Source: JAVBNW01 sp031551255 (GTDB lineage: Bacteria > Bacillota > Clostridia > Christensenellales > UBA1750). Taken from it: 25,777 nucleotides of DNA. Of the stretch, positions 9,497-16,730 are shown in pieces. Position 1 is the stretch's first letter, and every line of letters begins with the position of its first letter. The stretch is taken from positions 1 to 25,777 of the forward strand of contig JAVBNW010000076.1 in the NCBI GenBank assembly GCA_031551255.1, in the 5' to 3' direction. The notes under the pieces were generated by a model that saw only the letters and a program-made list of their open reading frames with translations, ran no database searches and was not told the origin of the DNA. The translations under genes and the position numbers were made by a program.

Positions 9497-10786
9497 TTAT
9501 GCGGCTTCCTTTTCAATTTTTTCAGGCAGCAGCTTGTTAAGCACGATGCCCAGCAGCGCCGCGAGCGCTACGCCGGAAATATCCACCCCGCCGATGGTAA
9601 GCGCCTTGTCGGCCCCGAGGCCAAGCACCAGCATCACGGCGGCGATCAAAAGATTGCGGGTGTTTTTAAAATCCACCCGGTTCTCAATCAACGTGCGCAG
9701 GCCGACGGTGGCGATCATACCGAACAGCACCACTGATATGCCGCCCATCACCGGCCCGGGCAGGGTTTGCAAAAGCGCGCCCAGCTTGCCTAAGAAGGCC
9801 ATGGCGATCGCAAAGCACGCGGCGATGAGAAGCGTGGTGGGGTTGTAGTTCTTCGTGGCGGCGAGCACGCCGGTGTTTTCCGAGTATGTGGTGTTCGCGG
9901 GGCCGCCCAGCGCGCCGGCGAGCATGGTGGCCAGGCCGTCGCCGATCAACGTGCGGTGCAGGCCCGGGTCGGTCATGAAATCCTCGCCGACCACCGCGGA
10001 GGATGCGGCGATGTCCCCCACATGCTCTACGAACGTTACGATGGCGATCGGCGCGATGATCATGATGCACCGAAGGTCGAACACCGGCAGCATGAAGCGC
10101 GGCAACGTCAGCCAGCTTGCCTTTACGACCGGCGCGAAGTCGACGATGCCGAACAGAGCGGCGGCGATGTAGCCCACTACGATGCCGATGAGAATCGGCA
10201 CGAGCTTGAAGAATCCCTTGGCGAAGATGGATACTACAAACATCGCACCCACGGTAATGAGCGCGACCACCCAGTTCACCCAGCTGCCCACCTGCACGCC
10301 CTGCGCGTTGAGAACGGCGGTAGTAATGGAATTAATCGCCGTGGGCGCGAGCATCATGCCGATTACGATGATCACCACGCCGGTGACCAGCGGCGGGAAG
10401 AACGAGCGGATCTTCTCCACGCCGAAGATCTTGACCGCCAGCGCCAGCAAAAGGTACACCGCGCCCGCGACGAGTATGCCGCCGGTGGCGTATGGAAGGG
10501 CGGCCTGGTACGCGGCGCTGCCAACGTCATCCGATCCGGATACGGACTTGGCCGCGAACACGATCGCCCCGATGAATGCAAAGCTGGAGCCCAGAAATGT
10601 CGGCACTTTATTTTTTGTGACCAGGTGAAATACGATGGTTCCAAGGCCTGCGCATAAAAGCGCCATCGCCGGGTCGAGGCCGGTCAGCGCCGGTACGAGC
10701 ACGGTGGCGCCGAACATGGCGAACGTGTGTTGGATGCCCAGGATCAGCATCTTGGCAAAGGGATCCTTCGCGCGGGTGGTCGTCAT
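9497..10786 (-). CDS. uraA: Uracil permease (NCS2/UraA family)
   Basis: 429-residue membrane protein importing uracil, usually with protons. About 12-14 hydrophobic segments are evident. Family motifs include the N-terminal GIQHTFAMFGATVLVP, a mid-protein FVEHVGDIAA with the conserved Glu and His, and GGPANTTYSEN. The start at 10786 lies one base after the pyrR stop; the longer frame start would run through pyrR. The Shine-Dalgarno AAAGAGGG is modest, so coupling to pyrR is likely. The order pyrR-uraA-pyrB matches the B. subtilis operon, so salvage and synthesis share PyrR control. Confidence 0.95.
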   Translation of the reverse strand: MTTTRAKDPFAKMLILGIQHTFAMFGATVLVPALTGLDPAMALLCAGLGTIVFHLVTKNKVPTFLGSSFAFIGAIVFAAKSVSGSDDVGSAAYQAALPYATGGILVAGAVYLLLALAVKIFGVEKIRSFFPPLVTGVVIIVIGMMLAPTAINSITTAVLNAQGVQVGSWVNWVVALITVGAMFVVSIFAKGFFKLVPILIGIVVGYIAAALFGIVDFAPVVKASWLTLPRFMLPVFDLRCIMIIAPIAIVTFVEHVGDIAASSAVVGEDFMTDPGLHRTLIGDGLATMLAGALGGPANTTYSENTGVLAATKNYNPTTLLIAACFAIAMAFLGKLGALLQTLPGPVMGGISVVLFGMIATVGLRTLIENRVDFKNTRNLLIAAVMLVLGLGADKALTIGGVDISGVALAALLGIVLNKLLPEKIEKEAA

Positions 10787-10787
10787 G

Positions 10788-11351
10788 TCATTTCCCTCTT
10801 TCCGCATTGTCCTCCGAGTCACACAAAACGACGCAGTCGCAGGCATCGATGGGTTCGATTTGCACTTTGATCATCTCGGTGCGCGAGGTCGGAACATTTT
10901 TGCCGACGAAATCGGCTCTGATGGGAAGCTCGCGGTGTCCGCGATCCACCAGCGACGCCAGCTGAATGCGCTGCGGCCTGCCCATATCCATCACTGCATC
11001 CATGGCGGCTCTGACGGTGCGCCCGGTGAACAGCACGTCGTCCACCAGTACGACCGTGTGGCCCGTCACCGAAAACGGCACGTTGGTACCTTTTACGAGC
11101 GGGTGCTCGGCAAGCGTGGAAAGATCGTCGCGGTAAAAGGTGATATCCAGCGTGCCTACATCCACCTCGTGCCCCTCGATTTGGCGGATCGCCTGCGCGA
11201 TACGCTGGGCGATGGGCACGCCGCGCCGTTGGATGCCGATGAGCTTGAGCCCCTCCACCCCTTTATTTTTTTCGACGATTTCATGGGCGATTCTCACGAT
11301 CGTGCGCTTGAGCGCGTCCGCATCCATCAACTCCGACTTTTGATAGTACAT
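10788..11351 (-). CDS. pyrR: PyrR bifunctional attenuator / uracil phosphoribosyltransferase
   Basis: 187-residue cytoplasmic RNA-binding regulator that, with UMP or UTP bound, holds the pyr leader in its terminating form. It usually also has uracil phosphoribosyltransferase activity. The PRPP loop VLVDDVLFTGRT is at 101-112, and GIQRRGVPIA (39-48) and TFYRDDLS (71-78) are typical of PyrR. The ATG at 11351 follows AAGGAGGGG. An upstream in-frame ATG would start inside the leader terminator, so it is rejected. It is the first gene of the operon, directly behind the attenuator it should control. Confidence 0.97.
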   Translation of the reverse strand: MYYQKSELMDADALKRTIVRIAHEIVEKNKGVEGLKLIGIQRRGVPIAQRIAQAIRQIEGHEVDVGTLDITFYRDDLSTLAEHPLVKGTNVPFSVTGHTVVLVDDVLFTGRTVRAAMDAVMDMGRPQRIQLASLVDRGHRELPIRADFVGKNVPTSRTEMIKVQIEPIDACDCVVLCDSEDNAERGK

Positions 11352-11378
11352 GGCCCCTCCTTTCCCTTCCGGCGCAAC

Positions 11379-11410
11379 AAAAATGCCTTGCCGCGAAGCG
11401 CAGCAAGACA
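11379..11410 (-). terminator. PyrR-controlled attenuator terminator
   Basis: On the minus strand a 12-base-pair stem (TGTCTTGCTGCG against CGCGGCAAGGCA, two wobbles, three-base loop) is followed by TTTTTGTTG. It lies between the PyrR-binding motif and the pyrR ribosome binding site. When PyrR-UMP binds upstream this terminator should form; otherwise an antiterminator should replace it. The sequence AAGGC occurs in both the PyrR motif region and the terminator arm, as alternative pairing requires. Confidence 0.92.
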
Positions 11411-11427
11411 TGGCAAATCACACCGCG

Positions 11428-11448
11428 CCTTGCCGACCTCTCTGGATC
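11428..11448 (-). promoter_or_regulatory. PyrR RNA-binding site (anti-antiterminator)
   Basis: The minus strand reads GATCCAGAGAGGTCGGCAAG, which closely matches the conserved PyrR-binding loop of bacillary pyr leaders (an AUCCAGAGAGG core followed by GCAAGG). Flanking CGCAC and GTGTG can close a lower stem. It is the only such site in the window, so one attenuator appears to serve the whole operon. Confidence 0.93.
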
Positions 11449-11479
11449 AGATTAAAGTGCGCCCGTCGTTGTTTTTCGT

Positions 11480-11508
11480 AGTATACCATGGGGTGTTTGG
11501 CTTGTCCA
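11480..11508 (-). promoter_or_regulatory. Promoter of the pyr operon
   Basis: On the minus strand TGGACA (11503-11508) and TATACT (11480-11485) are 17 bases apart, and TGG just before the -10 makes an extended -10. Transcription should begin near 11473, leaving a leader of about 120 bases holding the PyrR site and attenuator. The 10-base string ATGGTATACT also occurs in the promoter ahead of the anti-sigma gene. Confidence 0.9.
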
Positions 11509-11523
11509 GCGGGAATTTGAAAG

Positions 11524-11910
11524 ATGCATGCCGGATAGCTTGGAAACATCGAAAATGAAGCAAGCCGGCATCGCGCAAGGCGGCGCTCCGAAAAAGCCTC
11601 TCGCTTATGCGCACCACGCCTTGCGTCATTTCCGGCCGGACTTGCATACAAGCAGGCATGAGCCCGCGGCAGTACATTCTTGCAGTTCTCGAGTACCCCG
11701 GCAATCTCCTAAGGCGATTGCCGCCGGTCGCTACTCCCCCGCAAAACTTCGGTTTGACGGGAACCCCGGCTCTTTTCAGGCAAGGCCCGACACCGAGCGC
11801 GCGCAGTGCACGCAAACAGCGTGGGGGGCCGGTGAGCGACCGGGATAGCCGGCCTTAGGAGGCTATCGCCGGTATTCGCGAACTGAGGAAGGGCCCGCAC
11901 CCCTAGAAAG
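11524..11910. repeat. Dispersed structured repeat, copy 1
   Basis: This stretch between the pyr promoter and rluD resembles 14113-14420. Shared blocks include ATGCATGCCG at one edge, CATTTCCGGCCGGAC, GTGCACGCAAACAGCG, and TTCGCGAACTGAGGAAGG near the other edge, separated by indels. Copy 1 also holds an inverted version of one module: 11672-11740 read on the minus strand matches 11828-11895 on the plus strand and 14334-14402 in copy 2. Reading frames shift between copies, so it is probably not coding. No transposase, target duplication or known family was recognised. With the following 137 bases it fills the whole 530-base gap between promoter and rluD. Confidence 0.8.
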
Positions 11911-11911
11911 G

Positions 11912-11952
11912 AACGGCAACGCAAAATGTTTTCTGCTTCTTGCATCGCCGTT
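11912..11952 (-). terminator. Hairpin after rluD, possible terminator
   Basis: Arms 11912-11924 and 11940-11952 form a 13-pair stem in the minus-strand RNA (two wobbles), but on the plus strand two positions become A-C mismatches, so the structure favours the rluD direction. The minus strand continues with CCTTTCT, a poor U-tract. The plus strand has seven T after the stem. It may end rluD transcription about 95 bases past the stop, or belong to the edge of the repeat. Confidence 0.42.
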
Positions 11953-12047
11953 TTTTTGTTGTCTTTGTCATCAGCCTGGGGTGCCATCCGGCGCCCCCTT
12001 GCCAAGCATTTTCTAGGCATCCGCGCCTTCTATTTTGCGGCAAGCTG

Positions 12048-12974
12048 CTATATTGCCAGGTATGGCCCGCAATCCGCGCCCTTCGCGCGCAGCACCTCCA
12101 GGAAATCTTGCGGAGGCGGGATGGAAAACGTCATTGCGTCGCCGGTTACCGGGTGAAGAAACGAGAGCCTGTACGCGTGCAGCATCAGCACGGGCGTCTT
12201 TTCGCCTTTAACGCCGTAAATAGGGTCGCCGAGCAGCGGATGCCCGACGGACGCCATGTGCACGCGAATCTGATGCGTGCGGCCGGTTAAGAGCCTTACG
12301 CTAAGCAATGTGCACCCGGAAAGCGCCTGCTCGGCGCTCCACAGCGTGACGGCCTCGCGACCGCCGGGCACCACGGCCATGCGCTTTCTTTCGCCGGGGT
12401 GGCGGCCGATCGGCGCGTCGATCCGCCCCTTTACCTCGCGAAACGCGCCCTTAGCCAGCGCAAGATACTCCCGCCCCGCCTCGCGGGATTTTAGCTGCCA
12501 AGACAGCGCGTTGTGGGCCGCGTCGTGCTTGGCCACGACCAGCAGGCCGGTGGTGTCTTTATCCAGCCTGTGCACGATGCCGGGCCGAAGCGCGCCGCCG
12601 ATGCCGGACAGGCCATCGAGCGCGTCGAGCAGCGCGTTGACCAGCGTGCCGTCCCCATGCCCCGCGGCGGGGTGTACCACCATGCCGCGCGGTTTGTTAA
12701 CCACCGCGATGTGCTCGTCCTGATACACAATATCGATCGGAATGCTTTGCGGTTGCGCCGCAATCGGCGCGGGCGGAGGCACCCGCGCCTCGACCACATC
12801 GCCCGCGCGCAACAAAACGCCCGCCTTTGTCGGCGCCTTACCGTTGATAAGTACGTTGCCCTGCGCAATCAACCCTTGTGCGCGCGAGCGGGTAACTTCT
12901 AAAAAAGATGCCAAAAAGGCGTCCAATCGGACGCCCGCATCGCCGCTCGCCGCTACTTTTTGATAGGGAAGCAT
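12048..12974 (-). CDS. rluD: RluD-family 23S rRNA pseudouridine synthase (YlyB-like)
   Basis: 308-residue RNA-modifying enzyme converting uridines to pseudouridine in structured RNA, most likely 23S rRNA. An S4 RNA-binding domain occupies about residues 14-62. The catalytic domain has the signature HRLDKDTTGL at 135-144 with the nucleophilic Asp138, plus NKPRGMVVHPA and GRTHQIRVHM. The ATG at 12974 follows GGGGAG. It lies 45 bases after lspA, the usual neighbour in Bacillota. The exact target uridines cannot be assigned from the sequence, so the symbol follows the family. Confidence 0.94.
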   Translation of the reverse strand: MLPYQKVAASGDAGVRLDAFLASFLEVTRSRAQGLIAQGNVLINGKAPTKAGVLLRAGDVVEARVPPPAPIAAQPQSIPIDIVYQDEHIAVVNKPRGMVVHPAAGHGDGTLVNALLDALDGLSGIGGALRPGIVHRLDKDTTGLLVVAKHDAAHNALSWQLKSREAGREYLALAKGAFREVKGRIDAPIGRHPGERKRMAVVPGGREAVTLWSAEQALSGCTLLSVRLLTGRTHQIRVHMASVGHPLLGDPIYGVKGEKTPVLMLHAYRLSFLHPVTGDAMTFSIPPPQDFLEVLRAKGADCGPYLAI

Positions 12975-13019
12975 GGTGATTCTCCCCTTTCAGCGCCGCA
13001 CTGCGCGCATTGCCGGCAT

Positions 13020-13529
13020 CTATTTGTCGCCATCCTGCGGAAGGGCGGCATGTTCCGGCTCTTTCTTCTTGCGTGCCTCGGTCCACAGCATCCAAATCCC
13101 CAGCGCGATCACCGCGCAAACGAGGCAGGCATCGGCAACGTTGAATACCGCAAAGCTAATGAGGCGAAAGTCGAACATATCCACCACATAGCCGCGCACT
13201 GCGCGGTCGATCACATTGCCGATTGCGCCTCCCAGGAAAAAGGCGAGTGGAATCCCCGGCATTTTTTCCAGCGTTGGCTTTCGTATGAATAGGATATAGA
13301 TGATAGCCAAACAAACGACGCTCGTCAAAACAAGAAACAGCCAGCGCTGATCTTGCAAAATGCTGAACGCCGCGCCGCGGTTTTCGGCATACGTTAGGTG
13401 AAATACATCCTGTATCAGCGGGATGGTCCCCCCCGGTTGCGTAGAAAGATCGATTCTTGCCCAATATTTTACCAACTGATCGACCCCGATGCACACGGCG
13501 GGGATCAGAGCATATAGCCAACGCCTCAT
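13020..13529 (-). CDS. lspA: Lipoprotein signal peptidase (signal peptidase II)
   Basis: 169-residue four-span membrane aspartyl protease that removes the signal peptide of diacylglyceryl-modified prolipoproteins, such as the binding protein at the left of this window. The catalytic aspartates are Asp108 in GNVIDR and Asp133 in FNVAD, and ENRGAAFSI (49-57) is the conserved periplasmic motif. The start at 13529 gives the normal N-terminus MRRWLYALIP with a weak GAGG upstream. An in-frame ATG nine codons earlier is less likely. The C-terminal tail is charged and cytoplasmic. About 180 bases upstream hold no recognisable gene. Confidence 0.95.
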   Translation of the reverse strand: MRRWLYALIPAVCIGVDQLVKYWARIDLSTQPGGTIPLIQDVFHLTYAENRGAAFSILQDQRWLFLVLTSVVCLAIIYILFIRKPTLEKMPGIPLAFFLGGAIGNVIDRAVRGYVVDMFDFRLISFAVFNVADACLVCAVIALGIWMLWTEARKKKEPEHAALPQDGDK

Positions 13530-13709
13530 TCTCAACCTCGGTTCATAGCATGCCACCCCAGGCGAAACTTAGCGTTGCGCCGGATGTTTTCCGCCCGGCT
13601 GCGCCCAATTTCGACGTAACACGTGTACGCCTCGCTCCGGTTCATTGCCGAACGCAAAAACCGTTTGGCACAAATCCGGGCTTTTTACTGGATCGGCACA
13701 CTAGCTTTC

Positions 13710-13997
13710 TCATAATTTTCTTTGCACCCACTTGACGATTTCCGCGAGAAACGACCCAAGCCCCGCCATATTGTTTTCCGCGAGTTTCGTAAGCAAAAAC
13801 ACCGCCACCGTACCCAGCAGTGCAATGCCTACCACGCTGCCGATGCCGCGGGCGATGCCCGCCAAGAAATTACGCAGCAAGTACCTGCGCAATGTTTTTT
13901 TATTTTCGATATCTTCCCGGCTGATCTCGCGCACGGTACGCTCCAACGTGCGGATGCGCTTGTCTTGCCGCCTTTGGCCCTCTTCAAATTCGCTCAT
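13710..13997 (-). CDS. Small single-span membrane protein, DUF5665-like
   Basis: 95-residue protein with a charged, probably helical N-terminal half (1-42, rich in Arg, Glu and Lys), one hydrophobic segment at about 50-72 beginning RGIGSVVGIALLG, and an amphipathic C-terminal tail. The pattern RNFLAGIARGIGS before a single span resembles the DUF5665 family of clostridial proteins, by recollection. The function is unknown. GGAGGG precedes the ATG by about nine bases. It sits between divIVA and lspA, where many relatives carry other genes, and may act at the membrane with the division or lipoprotein machinery, but nothing in the sequence proves this. Confidence 0.75.
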   Translation of the reverse strand: MSEFEEGQRRQDKRIRTLERTVREISREDIENKKTLRRYLLRNFLAGIARGIGSVVGIALLGTVAVFLLTKLAENNMAGLGSFLAEIVKWVQRKL

Positions 13998-14112
13998 AGG
14001 AACAGCCCTCCACTACTTAGGCTATCCCCGCGCGGGCCAAACGATGCCTATTCTTAAGCTTAATGACAAACTGCGGTTTGCCATTGCGAAATGAAAGTCC
14101 TTGACGTAGCTC

Positions 14113-14420
14113 ATGCATGCCGAATTGCTTGGAAGTATTCGAAATGAGGCAACCCGGGATCGCGCATGACGGCGTTATGGAAAGTCTTCTCGCTTTGGGC
14201 GCCATATCTTGCACCATTTCCGGCCGGACCTGCATGCCAAGCGGTATGAGCATGAGCCTGAGCGCGTGCGGTGCACGCAAACAGCGAGGGGGAAGGGCCA
14301 GCCGGGGCCCCCGCCAAACCGAAGGTTTGGTGGGGTGGAGTAGCGACCTACGATAGCCGACTTTGGCAGGCTGGCGCAGGCATTCGCGAACTGAGGAAGG
14401 CCCCGCGCCCCGGGAAGATC
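14113..14420. repeat. Dispersed structured repeat, copy 2
   Basis: Second copy of the element at 11524-11910, by eye roughly 70-75 percent identical over the shared blocks. It begins at ATGCATGCCG and ends near GGAAGGCCCCGCGCCCC. It carries one hairpin module (14334-14402) in plus orientation and lacks the inverted module of copy 1. With short flanks it fills the 488-base gap between divIVA and the DUF5665-like gene. Also in this gap is a 10-pair hairpin at 14062-14085 with a TGCG loop and no U-tract. No promoter for the downstream genes was convincing. Confidence 0.78.
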
Positions 14421-14485
14421 CGCATCATGCAAGGCTTTTTGGGTTCCTACATCTTTGCTTTCCTTGGTTGACTTCATTATCGGTC

Positions 14486-15004
14486 CTATTCTTCAGCTTC
14501 CGCCTCAATATCGGCCGTTCTGTCCCTATCCCGGCCTCTGCCCGTGCGTCCTTCCTTTTCGATGAGCCCATTTTCCTCGAGCAGCTTGAGCTGCGCGTTC
14601 ATCAGCGTGCGAAACTGGCGCGCGTATGTTTTAGCTTGCACGCGCAACATGTCCAAATTGCGCGTAACCGCCGCCGCCTCGTCCCTGGCCTTTTTTCGCA
14701 GCGCCTCGCCCTGCTCCTCCGCCTGCTGGATGATCCCCTCGCCCTTCTTTTGCGCGGCGCGATAGGTTTCGTCGGCGGAGCGCTGCGCGGTGATCATCGT
14801 ATCGCGCAACGTTTGCTCGAGGCTCTTTAAATAGTTGAGCTGTTCGACTGCGAGCGCAAGCTTGTTTTTATACTCTTCGTTTTCGGTGATGAGCGCGCCC
14901 ATCTGCTCGGCAACCTGGTCGAGGTACTCGTCCACCTCCACCTCGCTGTAGCCGCGCACCTTCGTTTTAAACTTTACTTCATGAATGCTCTGTGGCGTGA
15001 TCAT
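14486..15004 (-). CDS. divIVA: DivIVA-domain cell division / polarity protein
   Basis: 172-residue cytoplasmic coiled-coil protein. The N-terminal membrane-curvature domain is recognisable from MITPQSIHEVKFKTKVRGYS through VDEYLDQV (1-32). It is followed by a long heptad-like coiled coil (about 40-150) and an acidic, Arg/Asp-rich tail. DivIVA marks negatively curved membrane at septa and poles and recruits division or wall-synthesis partners. The ATG at 15004 has GGGGGATGGG upstream. The place after ylmH is the classic one. The ileS gene that often follows divIVA is absent; repeat copy 2 comes next instead. Confidence 0.94.
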   Translation of the reverse strand: MITPQSIHEVKFKTKVRGYSEVEVDEYLDQVAEQMGALITENEEYKNKLALAVEQLNYLKSLEQTLRDTMITAQRSADETYRAAQKKGEGIIQQAEEQGEALRKKARDEAAAVTRNLDMLRVQAKTYARQFRTLMNAQLKLLEENGLIEKEGRTGRGRDRDRTADIEAEAEE

Positions 15005-15088
15005 ATCCCATCCCCCATCGCGCTGCTCTACCGCGCCATTCTTTCCCCATGCTCCGCAAAACCTTCGTCGCCGAGCGGCACCGTCAAC

Positions 15089-15829
15089 TCAACTTAAGAA
15101 AGTTTCCACCGCCATATGCGAGCGTCCTTTGCGGCTGACGCCCGTCGTCTCGCCGACCCTTACGCGCCCCTGCCCCCTGATGGAGAGCATATCTCCCTCG
15201 CGAACCTCTCTGTCAGGCCGCGTCTCCTCGCGCCAGTTTACCGATACCTTGCCGGAACGCGCAAGCTCCTGCGCACGCGCGCGGGAAAGATCCAGCGAGG
15301 CGGCGAGCACCGCATCGAGCCTTGGGCTCTGTACATGGACGACGCGCTCCCGTCCGCGCGGGCGCGCAAGCGGCTCGCCCGCCTCTCCCACGCGCACGGC
15401 AACGCGCCCAACTTCTTGAAGGCTGCCCTCGATAAACGACGCGACGCCGCCCTCGAGCACCAGCCACGCCTGCCCCTCGCCAACGCGGATGTCTCCGACA
15501 TGATCCCGGGAAATACCCGCCGCGAGCACCGCGCCCAGCACATCCCTGTGCCTAAGTTCGCCCGCGCGCTCATCCCAACTCACCTTTAGCGCGCGTACGG
15601 GCCATTCTTCGGGGGCGCACCCGATCTTCCAGCACGCGCATACCGCACGCTCGGCATCCGTGGCCGCGCCAAAGCTTCCGCTTTCAAGCCCCGCGCCGCA
15701 CGTAGCGGAAAAGAACTCCGCAGCAGCAGCCGGATCGAGAAAATGTGTAAAACACGGGCCTCCCGTCTTAAGCGCGCGGCGGATCGCATCCTGGAGTTGA
15801 TCCGTCACGGCAGCATGCCGGCCGTCCAT
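15089..15829 (-). CDS. ylmH: YlmH-family S4 RNA-binding protein
   Basis: 246-residue protein of the YlmH group. The middle region RHRDVLGAVLAAGISRDHVGDI (93-114) is the family hallmark, and a C-terminal S4 RNA-binding domain covers about 169-216. Homologues bind ribosomal complexes and act in rescue of stalled ribosomes or near division; the role here is inferred. The N-terminal part is divergent and Ala/Gly-rich. The ATG at 15829 lies inside the end of yggT (25-base overlap) without a clear Shine-Dalgarno, so coupling is likely, and a GTG seven codons later is an alternative start. Confidence 0.9.
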   Translation of the reverse strand: MDGRHAAVTDQLQDAIRRALKTGGPCFTHFLDPAAAAEFFSATCGAGLESGSFGAATDAERAVCACWKIGCAPEEWPVRALKVSWDERAGELRHRDVLGAVLAAGISRDHVGDIRVGEGQAWLVLEGGVASFIEGSLQEVGRVAVRVGEAGEPLARPRGRERVVHVQSPRLDAVLAASLDLSRARAQELARSGKVSVNWREETRPDREVREGDMLSIRGQGRVRVGETTGVSRKGRSHMAVETFLS

Positions 15830-16110
15830 ACCGTGCGCATCAAAAAATCTACAAATGCGGCGATGATCTGAAGGGCGATCACCGCAAACAGAAACGCAAG
15901 ATCGATCGGCATGCCCATCCTGGAGGTAAGCCGGTTGGAAAGCGGCCGGAATAAGCCTACGAACGGTTCGGTGATCCTGCGCAGAAACACATAGAGCTTA
16001 TTAAACGGCGAAACAAACCAGCTCATCAGGGCTTGCGCGAGCATCACATAGCTATACAGCCTCAGCAACAGCGAAAATGCATAGAGAATCCAAAAAATCG
16101 TATTATTCAA
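15805..16110 (-). CDS. yggT: YggT-family membrane protein (YlmG)
   Basis: 101-residue integral membrane protein with two hydrophobic segments (about 5-32 and 70-93) around the family motif in the linker, where FLRRITEPFVGLFRPL is clear at 42-57. Homologues are linked to membrane or cell division processes, but the biochemistry is unsettled. The start is TTG at 16110, three bases after the sepF stop; the next ATG would delete most of the first membrane segment. An AGG lies at suitable distance inside the end of sepF. It overlaps ylmH. Confidence 0.93.
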   Translation of the reverse strand: MNNTIFWILYAFSLLLRLYSYVMLAQALMSWFVSPFNKLYVFLRRITEPFVGLFRPLSNRLTSRMGMPIDLAFLFAVIALQIIAAFVDFLMRTVWTAGMLP

Positions 16111-16113
16111 CGA

Positions 16114-16698
16114 TTACCTGCGCCCCCCGCCAAAGAAAGAACCGCCGCGGCGCCTTTCTTCTTCTTCGTACGAACCGGAAACATCCACGGTATCCGGCGC
16201 GAGCAAATACGTATTCGCCGCCGCCTTCTTAAGCGATGCGCTGAGCGCATATGTCGCGCCCGAGAGCATGTCCACAATGCGCTGGGAGACATCCACATCC
16301 ACAAGCTCAAGGTTGATGAGCACCGAGCGCTTCTCGAGCAAGTCGTCGATCACGGCACGCGCATCGTCGTAGCCTTCCATTTGGTAAATTCTCATGTGGT
16401 GCTGTGTCGCATCCACAGCCGCCGGATGGTTTACCACCTTGCCGCCCCCCTTTTTGCGGTAGCGGTCGTCGCGCTCATAATCGCGCTCCGCCGCGCGACC
16501 GCGCGGTGCGCGTTCCTCGCGTTCGTCGTACCGCGCGCGCTCATCGTATCTATCGCGATCGTAGGCGGGCCGTTCGGTCCTGCCGTAATCTTCGTAGTAA
16601 CTCTGCTGCTCGCCGCGGTCGTACCGGGCGTCGCGGGCGTCGTTGTCCGCCTCTTCCAATCCGACAAAATCGAGGAATTTGCTAACCAATCTGGCCAA
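16114..16698 (-). CDS. sepF: Cell division protein SepF
   Basis: 194-residue FtsZ-bundling protein that links the Z-ring to the membrane. An N-terminal amphipathic helix with the sequence MARLVSKFLDFVGLEE is the membrane anchor. A long, charged, Arg/Asp/Tyr-rich linker (about 20-85) is low complexity. The SepF core lies at about 100-173 with RSVLINLELVDVDVSQRIVD. A Gly/Arg-rich tail ends the protein. The start is TTG at 16698, preceded by GAGGAGGGGG; an ATG 20 bases upstream is out of frame. It follows yggS by 32 bases. Confidence 0.95.
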   Translation of the reverse strand: MARLVSKFLDFVGLEEADNDARDARYDRGEQQSYYEDYGRTERPAYDRDRYDERARYDEREERAPRGRAAERDYERDDRYRKKGGGKVVNHPAAVDATQHHMRIYQMEGYDDARAVIDDLLEKRSVLINLELVDVDVSQRIVDMLSGATYALSASLKKAAANTYLLAPDTVDVSGSYEEEERRRGGSFFGGGRR

Positions 16699-16730
16699 GG
16701 CTGATTCCCCCTCCTCATGTAATCACATAT

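Noticed and set aside
11447..12020. Minus-strand open frames in repeat copy 1 with an LPQFAN-containing peptide, and a similar peptide in copy 2 (14175-14477)
   Set aside because: The peptides match only in patches, because indels shift the frame between copies; the match reflects nucleotide similarity of the repeat. Conservation in more copies could reopen this.
13530..13709. A possible small gene between lspA and the DUF5665-like gene
   Set aside because: No open frame with a ribosome binding site and no recognisable motif in these 180 bases.
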